Positions 52,070-61,634 of a stretch of DNA of 64,000 bases are shown here, in pieces. Numbering within the stretch: the stretch's first letter is position 1; each line of letters opens with the position of its first letter. The notes beneath the pieces are model-generated. The model was not told where the DNA came from, did not search any database, and saw nothing but the letters and a program-made list of their open reading frames with translations. Source of the DNA: Paenibacillus monticola (GTDB lineage Bacteria > Bacillota > Bacilli > Paenibacillales > Paenibacillaceae); NCBI RefSeq assembly GCF_009664975.1, contig NZ_WJXB01000008.1:62001-126000 (forward strand), read 5' to 3'. Both the position numbers and the translations under genes were made by a program.

Positions 52070-53092
52070 TTACACTTCCCTTTTAAAGCTGGACGAAGCC
52101 CGAATCAGCAGTTCTGAATTAACTTTGAAGGTCCGTTTATCCGCAAATTCGTTGTCGTTCATCAGGTCTATTAATTTCTCGGCAAGCATGATGCCCATGG
52201 TGTACTTAGGCTGATTGACTGTACTCATCGCCGGGGAGATATACTCGCTGATCCGATTGTTGTCGACTCCGACAACAGCAACCTGTTCAGGGATGGACAG
52301 ACCGTGCTCCCGGCAAGCTTTGTAGACTCCGAGTGCCATTTCATCGTTGGCGGCATATACGGCGCTGAAGGTAACACCCCTCCCAAGTAGTCGATTAATC
52401 GCATCGTATCCGCCAAGCTCATTGAAGTCGCCGGATTCAATGAGTTCCGGCCGGTAGGGGAGATTTTGCTGCTGAAGTGCCTGCTTATACCCTTCAAGTC
52501 GCTCAACACTGTCCATGGACTCGGCGTACCCACTGAGAAAGACAATGTCTCGATGGCCACAAGCGAAGAGATGCCGCATAACTGTAAGCGAGAACTTGAT
52601 ATTGTCCGTGTAAATGCAGGGGATACTTTTATGCTCAAGATAGCGTCCAATGACAGCCACAATATAGCCCTGGTCGCTGATGCCCCGAATTTCGTCGTCG
52701 CTGAGTAGGGGAGCGATAAGGATGGCAGCGTCAACGGTCCGGTTCATGAGCAGATTGAGATAGTCCAGCTCCTTGGACTTCTGGTTCTCGGCATCACAGA
52801 TCAGCAGCTTGTAGTTTTTGAGATAGGCCATATTCTCTATGCCTTTGATGATCTCGGTGAAATAAGCGACATTAATGTCGGGGACGATGACGGCAATGGT
52901 TAATGTCTTTTGCGAACGCAGATTCTTGGCCGTGGCATTTGGATGATAGCCCATTTCCTCGATGGCCTGCATCACTCTCTGCTTGGTTTTTGCCGTAACT
53001 CCTGCACTATGGTTGAACACACGTGACACCGTGGCTGTAGATACCCCGGCCCGTGCGGCCACATCGACAATTTTAATATCCAATCTATTCAC
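52070..53092 (-). CDS. LacI/PurR-family repressor
   Basis: 340 residues: N-terminal HTH (IVDVAARAGVSTATVSRVFN) and hinge (ATAKNLRSQKT), followed by a periplasmic-binding-protein-like sugar domain (LTIAVIVPDINVAYFTEIIK; GVDNNRISEYISPAMSTV). Start is GTG 53092 or, by spacing to GGGCGG and by family length, TTG 53083. Near-identical operators precede this gene and GH30, so it should repress both until a sugar derived from the GH30 substrate binds. Confidence 0.93.
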   Translation of the reverse strand: MNRLDIKIVDVAARAGVSTATVSRVFNHSAGVTAKTKQRVMQAIEEMGYHPNATAKNLRSQKTLTIAVIVPDINVAYFTEIIKGIENMAYLKNYKLLICDAENQKSKELDYLNLLMNRTVDAAILIAPLLSDDEIRGISDQGYIVAVIGRYLEHKSIPCIYTDNIKFSLTVMRHLFACGHRDIVFLSGYAESMDSVERLEGYKQALQQQNLPYRPELIESGDFNELGGYDAINRLLGRGVTFSAVYAANDEMALGVYKACREHGLSIPEQVAVVGVDNNRISEYISPAMSTVNQPKYTMGIMLAEKLIDLMNDNEFADKRTFKVNSELLIRASSSFKREV

Positions 53093-53118
53093 CGCCCGTA
53101 ATCAGTATGCCAACCATT

Positions 53119-53134
53119 ATGTAATCGTTTACAT
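53119..53134. promoter_or_regulatory. LacI-family operator before the lacI-type gene
   Basis: ATGTAATCGTTTACAT, one base different from the GH30 operator, 27 bp upstream of the repressor gene: autoregulation. Confidence 0.88.
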
Positions 53135-53467
53135 TTTCTTTACTATTGTAGCCGATCTTTAGTAGGAAAACAATGGAAAATATAGCAGGTGACCACGTTT
53201 TCTACAAATCAACTTGGCAAGTTTCTCAATAAAACTGGCCGGAGAATTGGAAATGCGTCTTGTTCGACAGGGATTGGGAAGCATCCACATGGATTTTAAG
53301 AAAGATCACTGTTAGCTTGAACATCATCGAATCCTGTAAGGCCATTCGTGACTTACAAAGACGGCTGAATTTTTCAAGAGAAAAAGAAGCCTAAACAACC
53401 GTTCATTCACACTTCGGTATATTATGAAGGAAGAAAGATTCTATTACTTAGAAATCAAGGAGACAAG
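53135..53467. other. Intergenic stretch without a recognisable gene
   Basis: A roughly 50-codon plus-strand frame ending at TAA near 53394 (containing KAIRDLQRRLNFSREKEA) has no start codon and could be a gene remnant. Nothing else is supported apart from the leader of the following gene (AAGGAG before ATG 53468). Confidence 0.4.
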
Positions 53468-55453
53468 ATGGATAATAAAACCATTGGCATGTTCGCCCAT
53501 GTGGATGCGGGGAAGACCACATTTGCCGAACAATTGCTGTACCATACACATAGCATTCGGGAGCGGGGCAGAGTCGATCATAAAGATGCTCACCTCGATA
53601 GTCATGACATAGAACGGGCAAGAGGCATCACTGTTTTTGCAGACCAGGCAGTCATGTCGTATAAGGGCGCAACCTATTATTTGATCGATACCCCCGGGCA
53701 CGTCGATTTCTCTCCAGAGATGGAACGGGCTGTCCAAGTGCTGGATTATGCTGTTCTCATTATCAGTGCGGTAGAAGGAGTCCAGGGTCATACCGAAACG
53801 GTCTGGCAGCTGCTGCATAAGCTTAAAGTACCGACGTTCTTTTTCATTAATAAAACGGACCGGGTTGGCGCGGATGTGGACCGAGTTTTTGAGGAGATTC
53901 GTACGCAGCTGACAGAGGATGTGTGTTCGATTACCGGGTGCTTGGGCAGCGGAGAAGTTGAGGAAGCCTTGGTGGAAAGCATGGCGGAGCGTGACGAGCA
54001 ATTGTTAGAGAAGTACATGGCGGGTACGGAAGACCAAACCTTCTGGCTGCAGACGCTGCAGGCTAAGTTTCGGGGACATCAGTTCTTCCCTTGCGCGAGC
54101 GGTTCTGCTTTGCAGGATATTGGCGTTACAGAATTTCTTGATCAGCTGCACTTGTTAACGACTGTGGATTATGATGAACAGGCTCCTTTTGGTGGGCGTA
54201 TCTATAAAATTCGTCATGACAGTAATGGTGTGCGATTGACTTTTATAAAAGCATTAAACGGTACGCTTAAGGTTCGTGATGAATTAAGTTATGCCAGCGG
54301 AGATGCCACAATTTCGGAAAAGATTACGCGCATGTACATTTATAATGGGAGTAAATCGCATACGGTTGATCAGGTATCAGCAGGTGATCTGTTCGCTGTA
54401 ACCGGACTCTCAGCCGCCGAGGCTGGGCAAGGCTTAGGCAGCTTATCGGACAAGCTGATCTATGAGATGGTGCCGACCTTGAAGTCGAAGATTATTTATG
54501 CCGTTACCTATAACGTCAAGGATGTGCTAAAAGCTTTCCAAGTGCTAAACGCGGAGGACCCGTCATTGAACGTTATCTGGGAAGAAGCCGTGCAGGAAAT
54601 TCACATCCACGTCATGGGCCTCATTCAACTTGAAGTGCTGGAGCAGCTCGTAAAGGAACGATTTCAATTGGATGTATCCTTTGGTAGCCCTGAGATTCTA
54701 TATAAAGAAACGATTGGGTCCACCGTGCATGGCTATGGACACTTCGAGCCGCTCAAACATTATGCCGAGGTGCACCTTCGACTAGAGCCGGGGGAGCGAA
54801 ATAGCGGAATTACTTTCGTGAATGCCTGTCATGCCAACGATTTAAGCGTAGGCAATCAGAATCTAGTAGAGACTCATCTCTATGAGCAAGACCATCATGG
54901 TGTATTAGCGGGTATGCCGCTTACAGATATGAGGATTACCTTGTTAACAGGCGCTGCGCATAATGAGCATACGCATGGCGGTGATTTTCGCGAAGCTACC
55001 TTACGTGCATTAAGACAAGGGTTGGAGAAAGCGGAGAATATGCTGCTTGAGCCTTTTTATCATTATAAGATTAAGGTGGTACTCGACTATATAGGCAGGG
55101 TCTTATCTGATATCCAGCAGGCAGCTGGACAATTTGATCCGCCGCAAATCACTGCATCGTACGCTATCATTTCAGGCAAAGCCCCTGTGGCCTCCTTTAT
55201 GAACTACAGTACAGAGCTAACTTCCTTTACGCATGGAAAAGGTACGATTCATCTCGCTTTTGGGGGTTATGATCGCTGTCATAACGAACAAGAGGTGATC
55301 GATCGAAAGGGCTACAGGAAGGATGCTGATCCGCAATACAGCTCCTCTTCGATTTTCTGTGCCAAGGGACATGGTTATACGGTAGCTTGGGATGAGGCAG
55401 AGGCGAAGATGCATCTGGGTCGTTTACCCTATTCACCTCAAATTGAAATCTAA
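53468..55453 (+). CDS. Tet(M)-like ribosomal protection GTPase
   Basis: 661 residues. G1 AHVDAGKTTFAEQLLY, switch region ERARGITVFA, G3 DTPGHVDF, G4 NKTD, then EF-G-like domains II-V including GYGHFEPLKHYAEVHLRLEP and TGAAHNEHTHGGDFREAT. This is the TetM/TetO/OtrA class of translational GTPases that release tetracycline from the ribosome; length is near 640. Chromosomal Paenibacillus and Bacillus homologues exist whose resistance role is unproven. No mobile element is adjacent, so this is probably a resident gene. Confidence 0.88.
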   Translation: MDNKTIGMFAHVDAGKTTFAEQLLYHTHSIRERGRVDHKDAHLDSHDIERARGITVFADQAVMSYKGATYYLIDTPGHVDFSPEMERAVQVLDYAVLIISAVEGVQGHTETVWQLLHKLKVPTFFFINKTDRVGADVDRVFEEIRTQLTEDVCSITGCLGSGEVEEALVESMAERDEQLLEKYMAGTEDQTFWLQTLQAKFRGHQFFPCASGSALQDIGVTEFLDQLHLLTTVDYDEQAPFGGRIYKIRHDSNGVRLTFIKALNGTLKVRDELSYASGDATISEKITRMYIYNGSKSHTVDQVSAGDLFAVTGLSAAEAGQGLGSLSDKLIYEMVPTLKSKIIYAVTYNVKDVLKAFQVLNAEDPSLNVIWEEAVQEIHIHVMGLIQLEVLEQLVKERFQLDVSFGSPEILYKETIGSTVHGYGHFEPLKHYAEVHLRLEPGERNSGITFVNACHANDLSVGNQNLVETHLYEQDHHGVLAGMPLTDMRITLLTGAAHNEHTHGGDFREATLRALRQGLEKAENMLLEPFYHYKIKVVLDYIGRVLSDIQQAAGQFDPPQITASYAIISGKAPVASFMNYSTELTSFTHGKGTIHLAFGGYDRCHNEQEVIDRKGYRKDADPQYSSSSIFCAKGHGYTVAWDEAEAKMHLGRLPYSPQIEI

Positions 55454-55477
55454 TGATATATGTTCTACAAAAAGCAA

Positions 55478-55502
55478 AGGGCCATCCGCTAAGGATGGCC
55501 CT
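55478..55502. terminator. Bidirectional terminator
   Basis: AGGGCCATCC / GGATGGCCCT ten-bp arms between the convergent GTPase gene and the gene ending at 55526. Confidence 0.75.
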
Positions 55503-55525
55503 ACAACTTACTGCTGCGCTTATTT

Positions 55526-56503
55526 TTATGGATTCATGCTGTTCCACAGCGTTTGAAACGCGCTGGACTCGACCTCGAAGAATACGGGTGCATTTCCATA
55601 CCGTACAAGTCCCTGACCAAATAGTGTCAGTTGTACCCGGGTCTTGTCTTCCAATTGCAAGTAGATGATCTTGCGGTCTTCACTGTCATAAATGCCTTGC
55701 TCGGTCAGCGGCTCCGCTGCTAGTGGTTTGGCCGCTTGGAGTGCTGTCATGAAGCCTTCTAGTGCTTCACCCCCGGTGAGCGGTGTGTACTGCTGCTTGC
55801 CATTGTTCCAGCTGTCAAAGCTTTCCCATTGGGCGGTCGCGATTCGGCCTTCCAGATTCAGCTTGCCGAACAGGTCCGCGCCGCTGCTTAGGGTAATGCC
55901 ATTCGTATGCTCGAATAGTTCGGCGAAGATCTGGCCGTCGATTTCCGTATAAGACATAACCAGAAAATCAGCGTCGTATCCTTTTACGGAATAGATATCC
56001 GCTTCACCGATGTTGGAGGATAGCTCGATATAATCATCTTTGCCGCTCCATTCGTTGATGCCGCTTGTCGTCTTGCCCAGCTTCTCCCCGCGTAGTGCAG
56101 CGGCGTCGGCCGGGTCAATGGTGGTTGCCGCTTGGGTATAGACATTGCCCTTGTATACGACTAGGGCGAGCATATCTGCCTTAACGCCTGATTCCTTATC
56201 TGGCAGCTCCAGCTTAGGAATGACAATACCGCTGGAAGTATCCGTAGCTGCGCCCCCCGGGTTGGATGTGTCCGGATTTACTTGGGCCACTTGTCTCGGG
56301 GCTGCCGGTCCGTTCAACTGTTGCCAAATACTTGGTGAGGCCAGACCAATCCCGGCGGCGACCACAACGCTTGCCGCTATAATGACCATTTTGCGGGGAC
56401 GCTTCCGCTCCATTTTGCTGACTAATCCTGTTTTCATTTCTTCGCTCGATTTCATTGAATCCACCGCTTTCTTGTAGGATGTTCGAAACTGATCTTCCTT
56501 CAT
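55526..56503 (-). CDS. Putative anti-sigma factor membrane protein
   Basis: 325 residues: a cytoplasmic N-terminal segment (about 1-35), one transmembrane helix (KMVIIAASVVVAAGIGLA, about 38-55) and a large extracytoplasmic domain with no family I recognise (WSGKDDYIELSSNIGEADIY). It overlaps the ECF sigma gene by 4 bp (ATGA), the standard arrangement of a sigma factor and its membrane anti-sigma. No zinc-binding ZAS motif is visible, so the assignment rests on context. Confidence 0.7.
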   Translation of the reverse strand: MKEDQFRTSYKKAVDSMKSSEEMKTGLVSKMERKRPRKMVIIAASVVVAAGIGLASPSIWQQLNGPAAPRQVAQVNPDTSNPGGAATDTSSGIVIPKLELPDKESGVKADMLALVVYKGNVYTQAATTIDPADAAALRGEKLGKTTSGINEWSGKDDYIELSSNIGEADIYSVKGYDADFLVMSYTEIDGQIFAELFEHTNGITLSSGADLFGKLNLEGRIATAQWESFDSWNNGKQQYTPLTGGEALEGFMTALQAAKPLAAEPLTEQGIYDSEDRKIIYLQLEDKTRVQLTLFGQGLVRYGNAPVFFEVESSAFQTLWNSMNP

Positions 56504-56994
56504 TGCGATTCCGCTCCTTCCAGCTCCAGTTTTAACAGCTGCCGCCCCCGCTGAAGTCTCATCTTCACGGCAGACTCGCTGATTTGCAGAATCTTGCTAA
56601 TCTCCTGAACAGGATAATCCTCGTAATAATACAGATGAATAACAGTCCTATACTTCACTGGCATCGCCAGCACGAGCTGCAAGATCGCCAAATCCTCGGG
56701 GCTGTCGGTCGTAACCGGCATTGCGCCCTCCAATCTGACCACGCGCTTGCGCCAGCCTCTGCCTAGCAGATTGTTGCAATGATTGGTAATTACCCTGATC
56801 AGCCATGCCTTCTGATGTTCGTCATCCTTGAACGGGGGTGCTTTTTCCATTAGTTTGATGAAGGTGTCTTGAGTGGCTTCTTCGGCATCCTCGCGGCTGC
56901 CCAGATGGACTAGGGCAATTCGGAACAGCATATCTGCGTAGACTTCGTAACTTTTCATCACATGATTGCCCGGCCGGGTCATGGGTCGCTGCAT
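56500..56994 (-). CDS. ECF-type RNA polymerase sigma factor
   Basis: 164 residues with region 2 (YEVYADMLFRIALVHLGSRE, then DAEEATQDTFIKLM and AWLIRVITNHCNNLLGR) and region 4 helix-turn-helix (YYYEDYPVQEISKILQISES, then AVKMRLQRGRQLLKLEL). SigW/SigV-like group. Start ATG 56994 has AAAGGAGGG ten bases upstream; ATG 56958 is an alternative. Translationally coupled to the membrane partner. Target promoters cannot be read from the window. Confidence 0.93.
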   Translation of the reverse strand: MQRPMTRPGNHVMKSYEVYADMLFRIALVHLGSREDAEEATQDTFIKLMEKAPPFKDDEHQKAWLIRVITNHCNNLLGRGWRKRVVRLEGAMPVTTDSPEDLAILQLVLAMPVKYRTVIHLYYYEDYPVQEISKILQISESAVKMRLQRGRQLLKLELEGAESQ

Positions 56995-57142
56995 GAGGCT
57001 ATGCCCTCCTTTACCTATAACACCCTTAAGGACGGCATTTGGTCACATTTTGTTCCAGGGAAGATGTGGTGCAGGTATATTCATAGCCACCCGTTCGCTA
57101 CGGAAATCAAGACATTACTGGATGAACTGAATGAGATCACAA

Positions 57143-57187
57143 AAAAGAGTGCGATTTCAGGAAGAACTCCTGAGAATCGCACTCTTT
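57143..57187. terminator. Terminator after the SLH/FN3 gene
   Basis: AAAGAGTGCGATT / AATCGCACTCTTT with inner CAGGA/TCCTG; T-tract on both strands. Lies between the 57223 stop and the sigma gene. Confidence 0.85.
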
Positions 57188-57222
57188 TTATGTTCTGGAC
57201 CTTTTATCCATCAAGGACTTTG

Positions 57223-60200
57223 CTAAATGAGCCCCGACTTCTGTAAGAGCCGCTGAACCATCGCTGCAACCTCTGCTCGAGAGATATTCGCTTTTGGAGC
57301 AAGCAGTGTGCCATTTCTGCCAGAAATGATCCCCGCTTGCAGACAGTCCGTAATGCTGTTCTTCGCCCAGTCTGCGGACAGATTTGCATCCGTAAATGGA
57401 CTCCATAATTCTCCGGTTGCTTTAATTGGGGAATTTCCTTTTAAATCTGTGATCGTCATCGCTTTAGACAGGATCATCATTGCTTGTTCGCGAGTCATCT
57501 TCTCTAAGGGACGGAAGGAATGATCTGAATATCCACTGATCAGGCCATACGTGTATGCAGTCTCAATAGCACTGCTATACTCAGCTGAAGCTAATACATC
57601 CGTGTATGGAGAAGCACCGTTCTCCAACTTTAATCCTAATCCCCGTACGATGATGCTCACAAATTCCGCACGTGAAATGTCTTGCTCAGGATCAAACCTA
57701 TTATTGTCAGAGCCACTCATAACCATTCTGGCTCCCATATTGTTGATAGCAGCCTTTGCCCAGTGCTGAGAAACATCGTTGAACTCCAAAGGATGCCAGA
57801 CAATGGAATACGTGCTGTTGGTTAAGCTATTCACTTGGGCATAGTATTTGCCATCGATGATTACGACCTTTGTAGGTACGTGGCGAACGCTTCCGTCCGG
57901 TTCGATGACAACCCCTGTTGTAATTTTGTTAGGATCTACTCCGTCAGGTAGGGCGATTGTTCTTTCTACATAAGCGTTGAACTTGGTCACTTCAGTGGTG
58001 GTATTTCCGTAAATACCTCTTACTGTAAAGTTGAGAGGAGGGGCCATGAGGGTCAATCCCTCTTTAATAGCTGAATCCGCTACAATCTTCAGGGTGTCTA
58101 CTGATGGTGTGGCAATTTCGATCTGCACCTTAATATCTTGAAGGGCTACAGTCTTGCTGAGCTGCGCGGAAATCGCATCAATATTGATCTGTTGGGCAGG
58201 GAGTCTATAGGTAGCATTCTCCGTTTTAAGTTCCAGAATCGCCTGTTTTTGTTCCATGTTCTTGAGGGTCTGTCCATTGATCTCTCCGATGACAACATCG
58301 GATTGGGTCAGGAATGGAATGGTAATGACGGATTCTTGTCCTTCTGTGGCGAGCTTGTCTTCAAGTTTCTTGGAATCCACGGAAATGGTAATTACCGTCT
58401 GATTATTTACTTGAGTGGTTGCTGCCGTTCCTGCATTTTCCACCTTGCCATTCACAAGCACGTTAACTCCGTTATTCGTAGTGACTGGTACTGGTGGTAT
58501 AACGCTGCTACTGCTGCCGCTAGATGGTGATTGTGGTGTTACAGCATTAGAGGCTGCAGAGGCGATACTCTCACCAGCGCTATTGAGGGCTGTAACTATA
58601 AAAGTATAGGTTGTTCCATTGGTGAGACCTGGTATTGTAAATGTGTTTGTTGAGCCTGTAGCTGTGATATTATCTGGTGACGAAGTAACGGTATAGCTTG
58701 TAATCGGACTTCCTCCATCCGTTGAAGGGACGGTGAAGCTAAGGTTGGCCTGTCCATTTCCCGCTGTGGCTACGAGATCTGTTGGTGCTCCAGGGACTGT
58801 CTTAGGCATGGCGCTAACTTCATTGGAAGCCACACTATCTCCTTCGGGATTAACCGCCTTCATCATAAAATAATAAGTCGTACCATTGGTTAAGCCTGTA
58901 GCAATATAGCTGGAATCTGAGCTGCTAAGGGTGATCACTTCAGATCCATAATTCCCGGCAGTCTCGCTTTTGTGAATTTTGTATCCTGTCGAAGCATCCA
59001 CGGAATTCCAAGCAAGACTGACTTGCGCATTGCCGGCTGCAGGTGTCTGTAATACGGGAGTACCGTAAACAATCGGTGTCGTGTCACTTATCGTAATCGC
59101 CAACGTTTGAGTTCCTCCCCCACTGAAGTTGAAGGTCAGGCTCGTCACTCCTATCAACAGCGTGGCAAGGTAGCTTTTATTGATTGTAACGATGTTATCT
59201 GAGACCGTATAGTCGAGGCCTGGATCAAGAGTGTCTCCGCCATTAGTAACACTGTTGAGAGTGTTGTCGTTGAGTACCATCGTTGTCGACACATCAGCTT
59301 GGGCCGTGATCAGCTTATCGAAGTTGGCAGTTGTGGGGCTAATACTGCCTCCTGTCACTGAGAGCAAGACCGTAGCCTGGTTTGAAGTTCCGTAACCATA
59401 CGAATCTGTAAATTGATATTTAAAAGCATCTGCACCCACATAACCAGCGTTGGGCGTATAAGTAAACGAACCATCTGTCTGCAGGACTACGTTTCCATGT
59501 AGGGGTGTTAATCCTCCTAGGACAGCCGTACGTGTTCCTCCATAGGTACCATCATTGGATAAAACACCTGGTGCCGGTACGGTAAGAACCGTATCCATTG
59601 GCGTAGCATAACTATCATCCGACGCTCCAGGAGCCGAGGTACCGTAGAACTCGAAGGCAATTCTTAAGGGAGCGGAGCTGGGAGCGAATTCGGTTAAAGG
59701 AATCTTGAACTCATAGACCTTGTGCTCATAAACTGCATGATCTGTATAGGAGAATGAAGATTTTCCCCAAGTGGTTTCATATATCGAGAGCTTGTAGTCT
59801 TGTAAACCGCTAGCTGTATTAACATAAACTTTCGCATAATCCTTCCAATCATCCATTGTATTGTCCGGTGCACCATCCATCGTTACATATAAATAGTTAT
59901 CGTCATTGAACACCCAGGTATATAAATAGTTGTTGGGGTGACCTGTTGCAGGTTCGGCCCATTCTTTGCTGAAAGGAGGCATGGCTGCCACTTCATCTAA
60001 TTTTCCGTCCAGTGTAATCATCCCGCGTTGTGAATCTAGGGTGTAGTTGTAAAAAGCATCGTTCGCAGTTGAAGACATTAACGGAAAACGGAAGGGGATT
60101 TTACTGATTTCCATGTCCTCGATACGAGCTGCAACGGTAAGCGTTGCTTCTTTTGCTCCCCCGTTAAAGGTGATGACCGTACCCTCCGCTTCAAGGTTGA

Positions 60201-60606
60201 TTAAGTCCAAATCTTGCTTAGACACCTTCGCCAATGATTTCCCGCCCGCTCCTGCGACCTGTACAGGAGCTTGACCATCTAACGTTACGACATCAAGCTG
60301 AGCGTTGCCGCCACCGTTCTGGACGAGCTTAATGGAGACAGACTGGCTGGTATCTAACCCGGTTATAGATAATGCTTGTTCTTTGACAAATTCATCATAG
60401 GCGATGCTGCCTTCCAGCAGCCAGTCCCCTTGATTCAAATAATAAACAGACAACGTTCCATTGTATAAATACGCGTCGAGACTTGTCCCACCAGTTATGG
60501 GTCCTTCCTCATTAGCTGCTGCATAAATAGGAGTGGCAGGGAGTATTGGAAGCGCTACCAAAATAGACATCGAAAAAGATAACAAATAAGTGAATATTCG
60601 TTTCAT
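57223..60606 (-). CDS. Multidomain SLH-anchored surface protein
   Basis: About 1127 residues from ATG 60606 (AAGGGGG seven bases upstream; ATG 60612 is too near). Order: signal peptide ending TPIYAAA; N-terminal beta region; CBM9-like domain (DGKLDEVAAMPPFSKEW); Ig-like module of Big_9 type (APGVLSNDGTYGGTRTAVL); CBM_X2-like module (TTANFDKLITAQADVSTTMV); two fibronectin type III domains (about 520-690); a region of unknown type; three C-terminal SLH domains (about 940-1127). No catalytic domain is evident, so it may be a carbohydrate-binding surface scaffold or adhesin. Confidence 0.88.
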   Translation of the reverse strand: MKRIFTYLLSFSMSILVALPILPATPIYAAANEEGPITGGTSLDAYLYNGTLSVYYLNQGDWLLEGSIAYDEFVKEQALSITGLDTSQSVSIKLVQNGGGNAQLDVVTLDGQAPVQVAGAGGKSLAKVSKQDLDLINLEAEGTVITFNGGAKEATLTVAARIEDMEISKIPFRFPLMSSTANDAFYNYTLDSQRGMITLDGKLDEVAAMPPFSKEWAEPATGHPNNYLYTWVFNDDNYLYVTMDGAPDNTMDDWKDYAKVYVNTASGLQDYKLSIYETTWGKSSFSYTDHAVYEHKVYEFKIPLTEFAPSSAPLRIAFEFYGTSAPGASDDSYATPMDTVLTVPAPGVLSNDGTYGGTRTAVLGGLTPLHGNVVLQTDGSFTYTPNAGYVGADAFKYQFTDSYGYGTSNQATVLLSVTGGSISPTTANFDKLITAQADVSTTMVLNDNTLNSVTNGGDTLDPGLDYTVSDNIVTINKSYLATLLIGVTSLTFNFSGGGTQTLAITISDTTPIVYGTPVLQTPAAGNAQVSLAWNSVDASTGYKIHKSETAGNYGSEVITLSSSDSSYIATGLTNGTTYYFMMKAVNPEGDSVASNEVSAMPKTVPGAPTDLVATAGNGQANLSFTVPSTDGGSPITSYTVTSSPDNITATGSTNTFTIPGLTNGTTYTFIVTALNSAGESIASAASNAVTPQSPSSGSSSSVIPPVPVTTNNGVNVLVNGKVENAGTAATTQVNNQTVITISVDSKKLEDKLATEGQESVITIPFLTQSDVVIGEINGQTLKNMEQKQAILELKTENATYRLPAQQINIDAISAQLSKTVALQDIKVQIEIATPSVDTLKIVADSAIKEGLTLMAPPLNFTVRGIYGNTTTEVTKFNAYVERTIALPDGVDPNKITTGVVIEPDGSVRHVPTKVVIIDGKYYAQVNSLTNSTYSIVWHPLEFNDVSQHWAKAAINNMGARMVMSGSDNNRFDPEQDISRAEFVSIIVRGLGLKLENGASPYTDVLASAEYSSAIETAYTYGLISGYSDHSFRPLEKMTREQAMMILSKAMTITDLKGNSPIKATGELWSPFTDANLSADWAKNSITDCLQAGIISGRNGTLLAPKANISRAEVAAMVQRLLQKSGLI

Positions 60607-60711
60607 ACACATTCCCCCTTATAGAATCGACTATCAGCGTAATTATTGCACAATAAGTGTATTATAGCGACAGTATTCTACAATTAATTACACATATTTC
60701 AAAGTAATGGA

Positions 60712-60767
60712 AAAATAACAAGAACCAGTCCGAACACGGCCGTGTTCAAACTGGTTCTTGTTATTTT
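60712..60767. terminator. Long two-part hairpin after the thi operon
   Basis: Outer 17-bp perfect arms (60712-60728 / 60751-60767) and inner palindrome GAACACGGCCGTGTTC (60732-60747). It overlaps the stop codon of the ATPase gene. Confidence 0.85.
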
Positions 60768-61617
60768 ATCCCTTTGTTGTAGCGCTCTTCTCCTGTTCCT
60801 CCCGCATCCACTGCGACAGCTGCCGCTTCAGCAGCAGGAACTCCGGTGAATCGGTGATTTCCTCACGGCGCGGCCGTGGGAAAGGAATATCCACCGTATG
60901 TAATACTGAGCCGGGACGGCCGGAAAATACATAGATCCGGTTGGAGAGCAGCAGCGCTTCTTCGATGTTGTGGGTAATGAACAGCACAGAGCGACGGTTC
61001 TCCTCCCACAGCTCCAGCAGCCAGCGCTGCATTTCGCTGCGCGTCAGCGCATCCAGTGCGCTGAACGGCTCGTCCAGCAGCATTAGCTCCTGCGGGGCCA
61101 ATAAGGCCCGCAGGAACGCGGCCCGCTGCTGCATCCCGCCCGACAGCATGTGAGGGTAGGCCCGCTCGAACCCGCTGAGGCCGACCTTGGCCAGCCAATG
61201 CCGGGCTTCTTCGCGCGCCTGATCCTGCGGCACGCCTTTGATCTCGCCGGCGATCAGGACGTTATCCTCGATCGTCCGCCAGGGAAACAGCGCAGGCTGC
61301 TGCGGCATATAGCTGATCTCGCCGCGCTGTCCTGTTACGAGGCTGCCGTTCATGCTTATCGTTCCGGCATCCGGCTGCTCCAGACCGCCGATGATGTGGA
61401 ACAAGGTGCTTTTGCCACAGCCGGAGGGTCCAACGATGGATACGAATTCCTGTTGCTCAACCTTGAGCGAGACGTTATTCAGCACGCTCGTTACGCGGCG
61501 GCGCTCTGTGTAGGCTTTGGAGATGCCCTTGACTTCAAGTGCGGGTGGCGCAGGCACTGCTTGAGAAGAGCCTGGGGTTTCCGTTGTGCTGTGTTGAATC
61601 TGTGTTTCTTCAGACAT
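60766..61617 (-). CDS. thiZ: ABC transporter ATPase for thiamine precursor uptake (ThiZ-like)
   Basis: 283 residues from ATG 61617 (AAAGGAG ten bases upstream), leaving a 17-bp gap after the permease gene; the longer frame to 61671 would overlap it. Walker A in VGPSGCGKSTL, signature HMLSGGMQQRAAF, Walker B LMLLDEPFSALD, H-loop FITHNIEEA. Belongs to the nitrate/sulfonate/taurine-type ATPases. Last gene of the TPP-riboswitch operon. Confidence 0.9.
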   Translation of the reverse strand: MSEETQIQHSTTETPGSSQAVPAPPALEVKGISKAYTERRRVTSVLNNVSLKVEQQEFVSIVGPSGCGKSTLFHIIGGLEQPDAGTISMNGSLVTGQRGEISYMPQQPALFPWRTIEDNVLIAGEIKGVPQDQAREEARHWLAKVGLSGFERAYPHMLSGGMQQRAAFLRALLAPQELMLLDEPFSALDALTRSEMQRWLLELWEENRRSVLFITHNIEEALLLSNRIYVFSGRPGSVLHTVDIPFPRPRREEITDSPEFLLLKRQLSQWMREEQEKSATTKG

Positions 61618-61634
61618 TGGAGGTACGCTCCTTT

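Noticed and set aside
53468..55453. Acquired tetracycline-resistance transposon
   Set aside because: No transposase, integrase or terminal repeats nearby; base composition is similar to neighbours.
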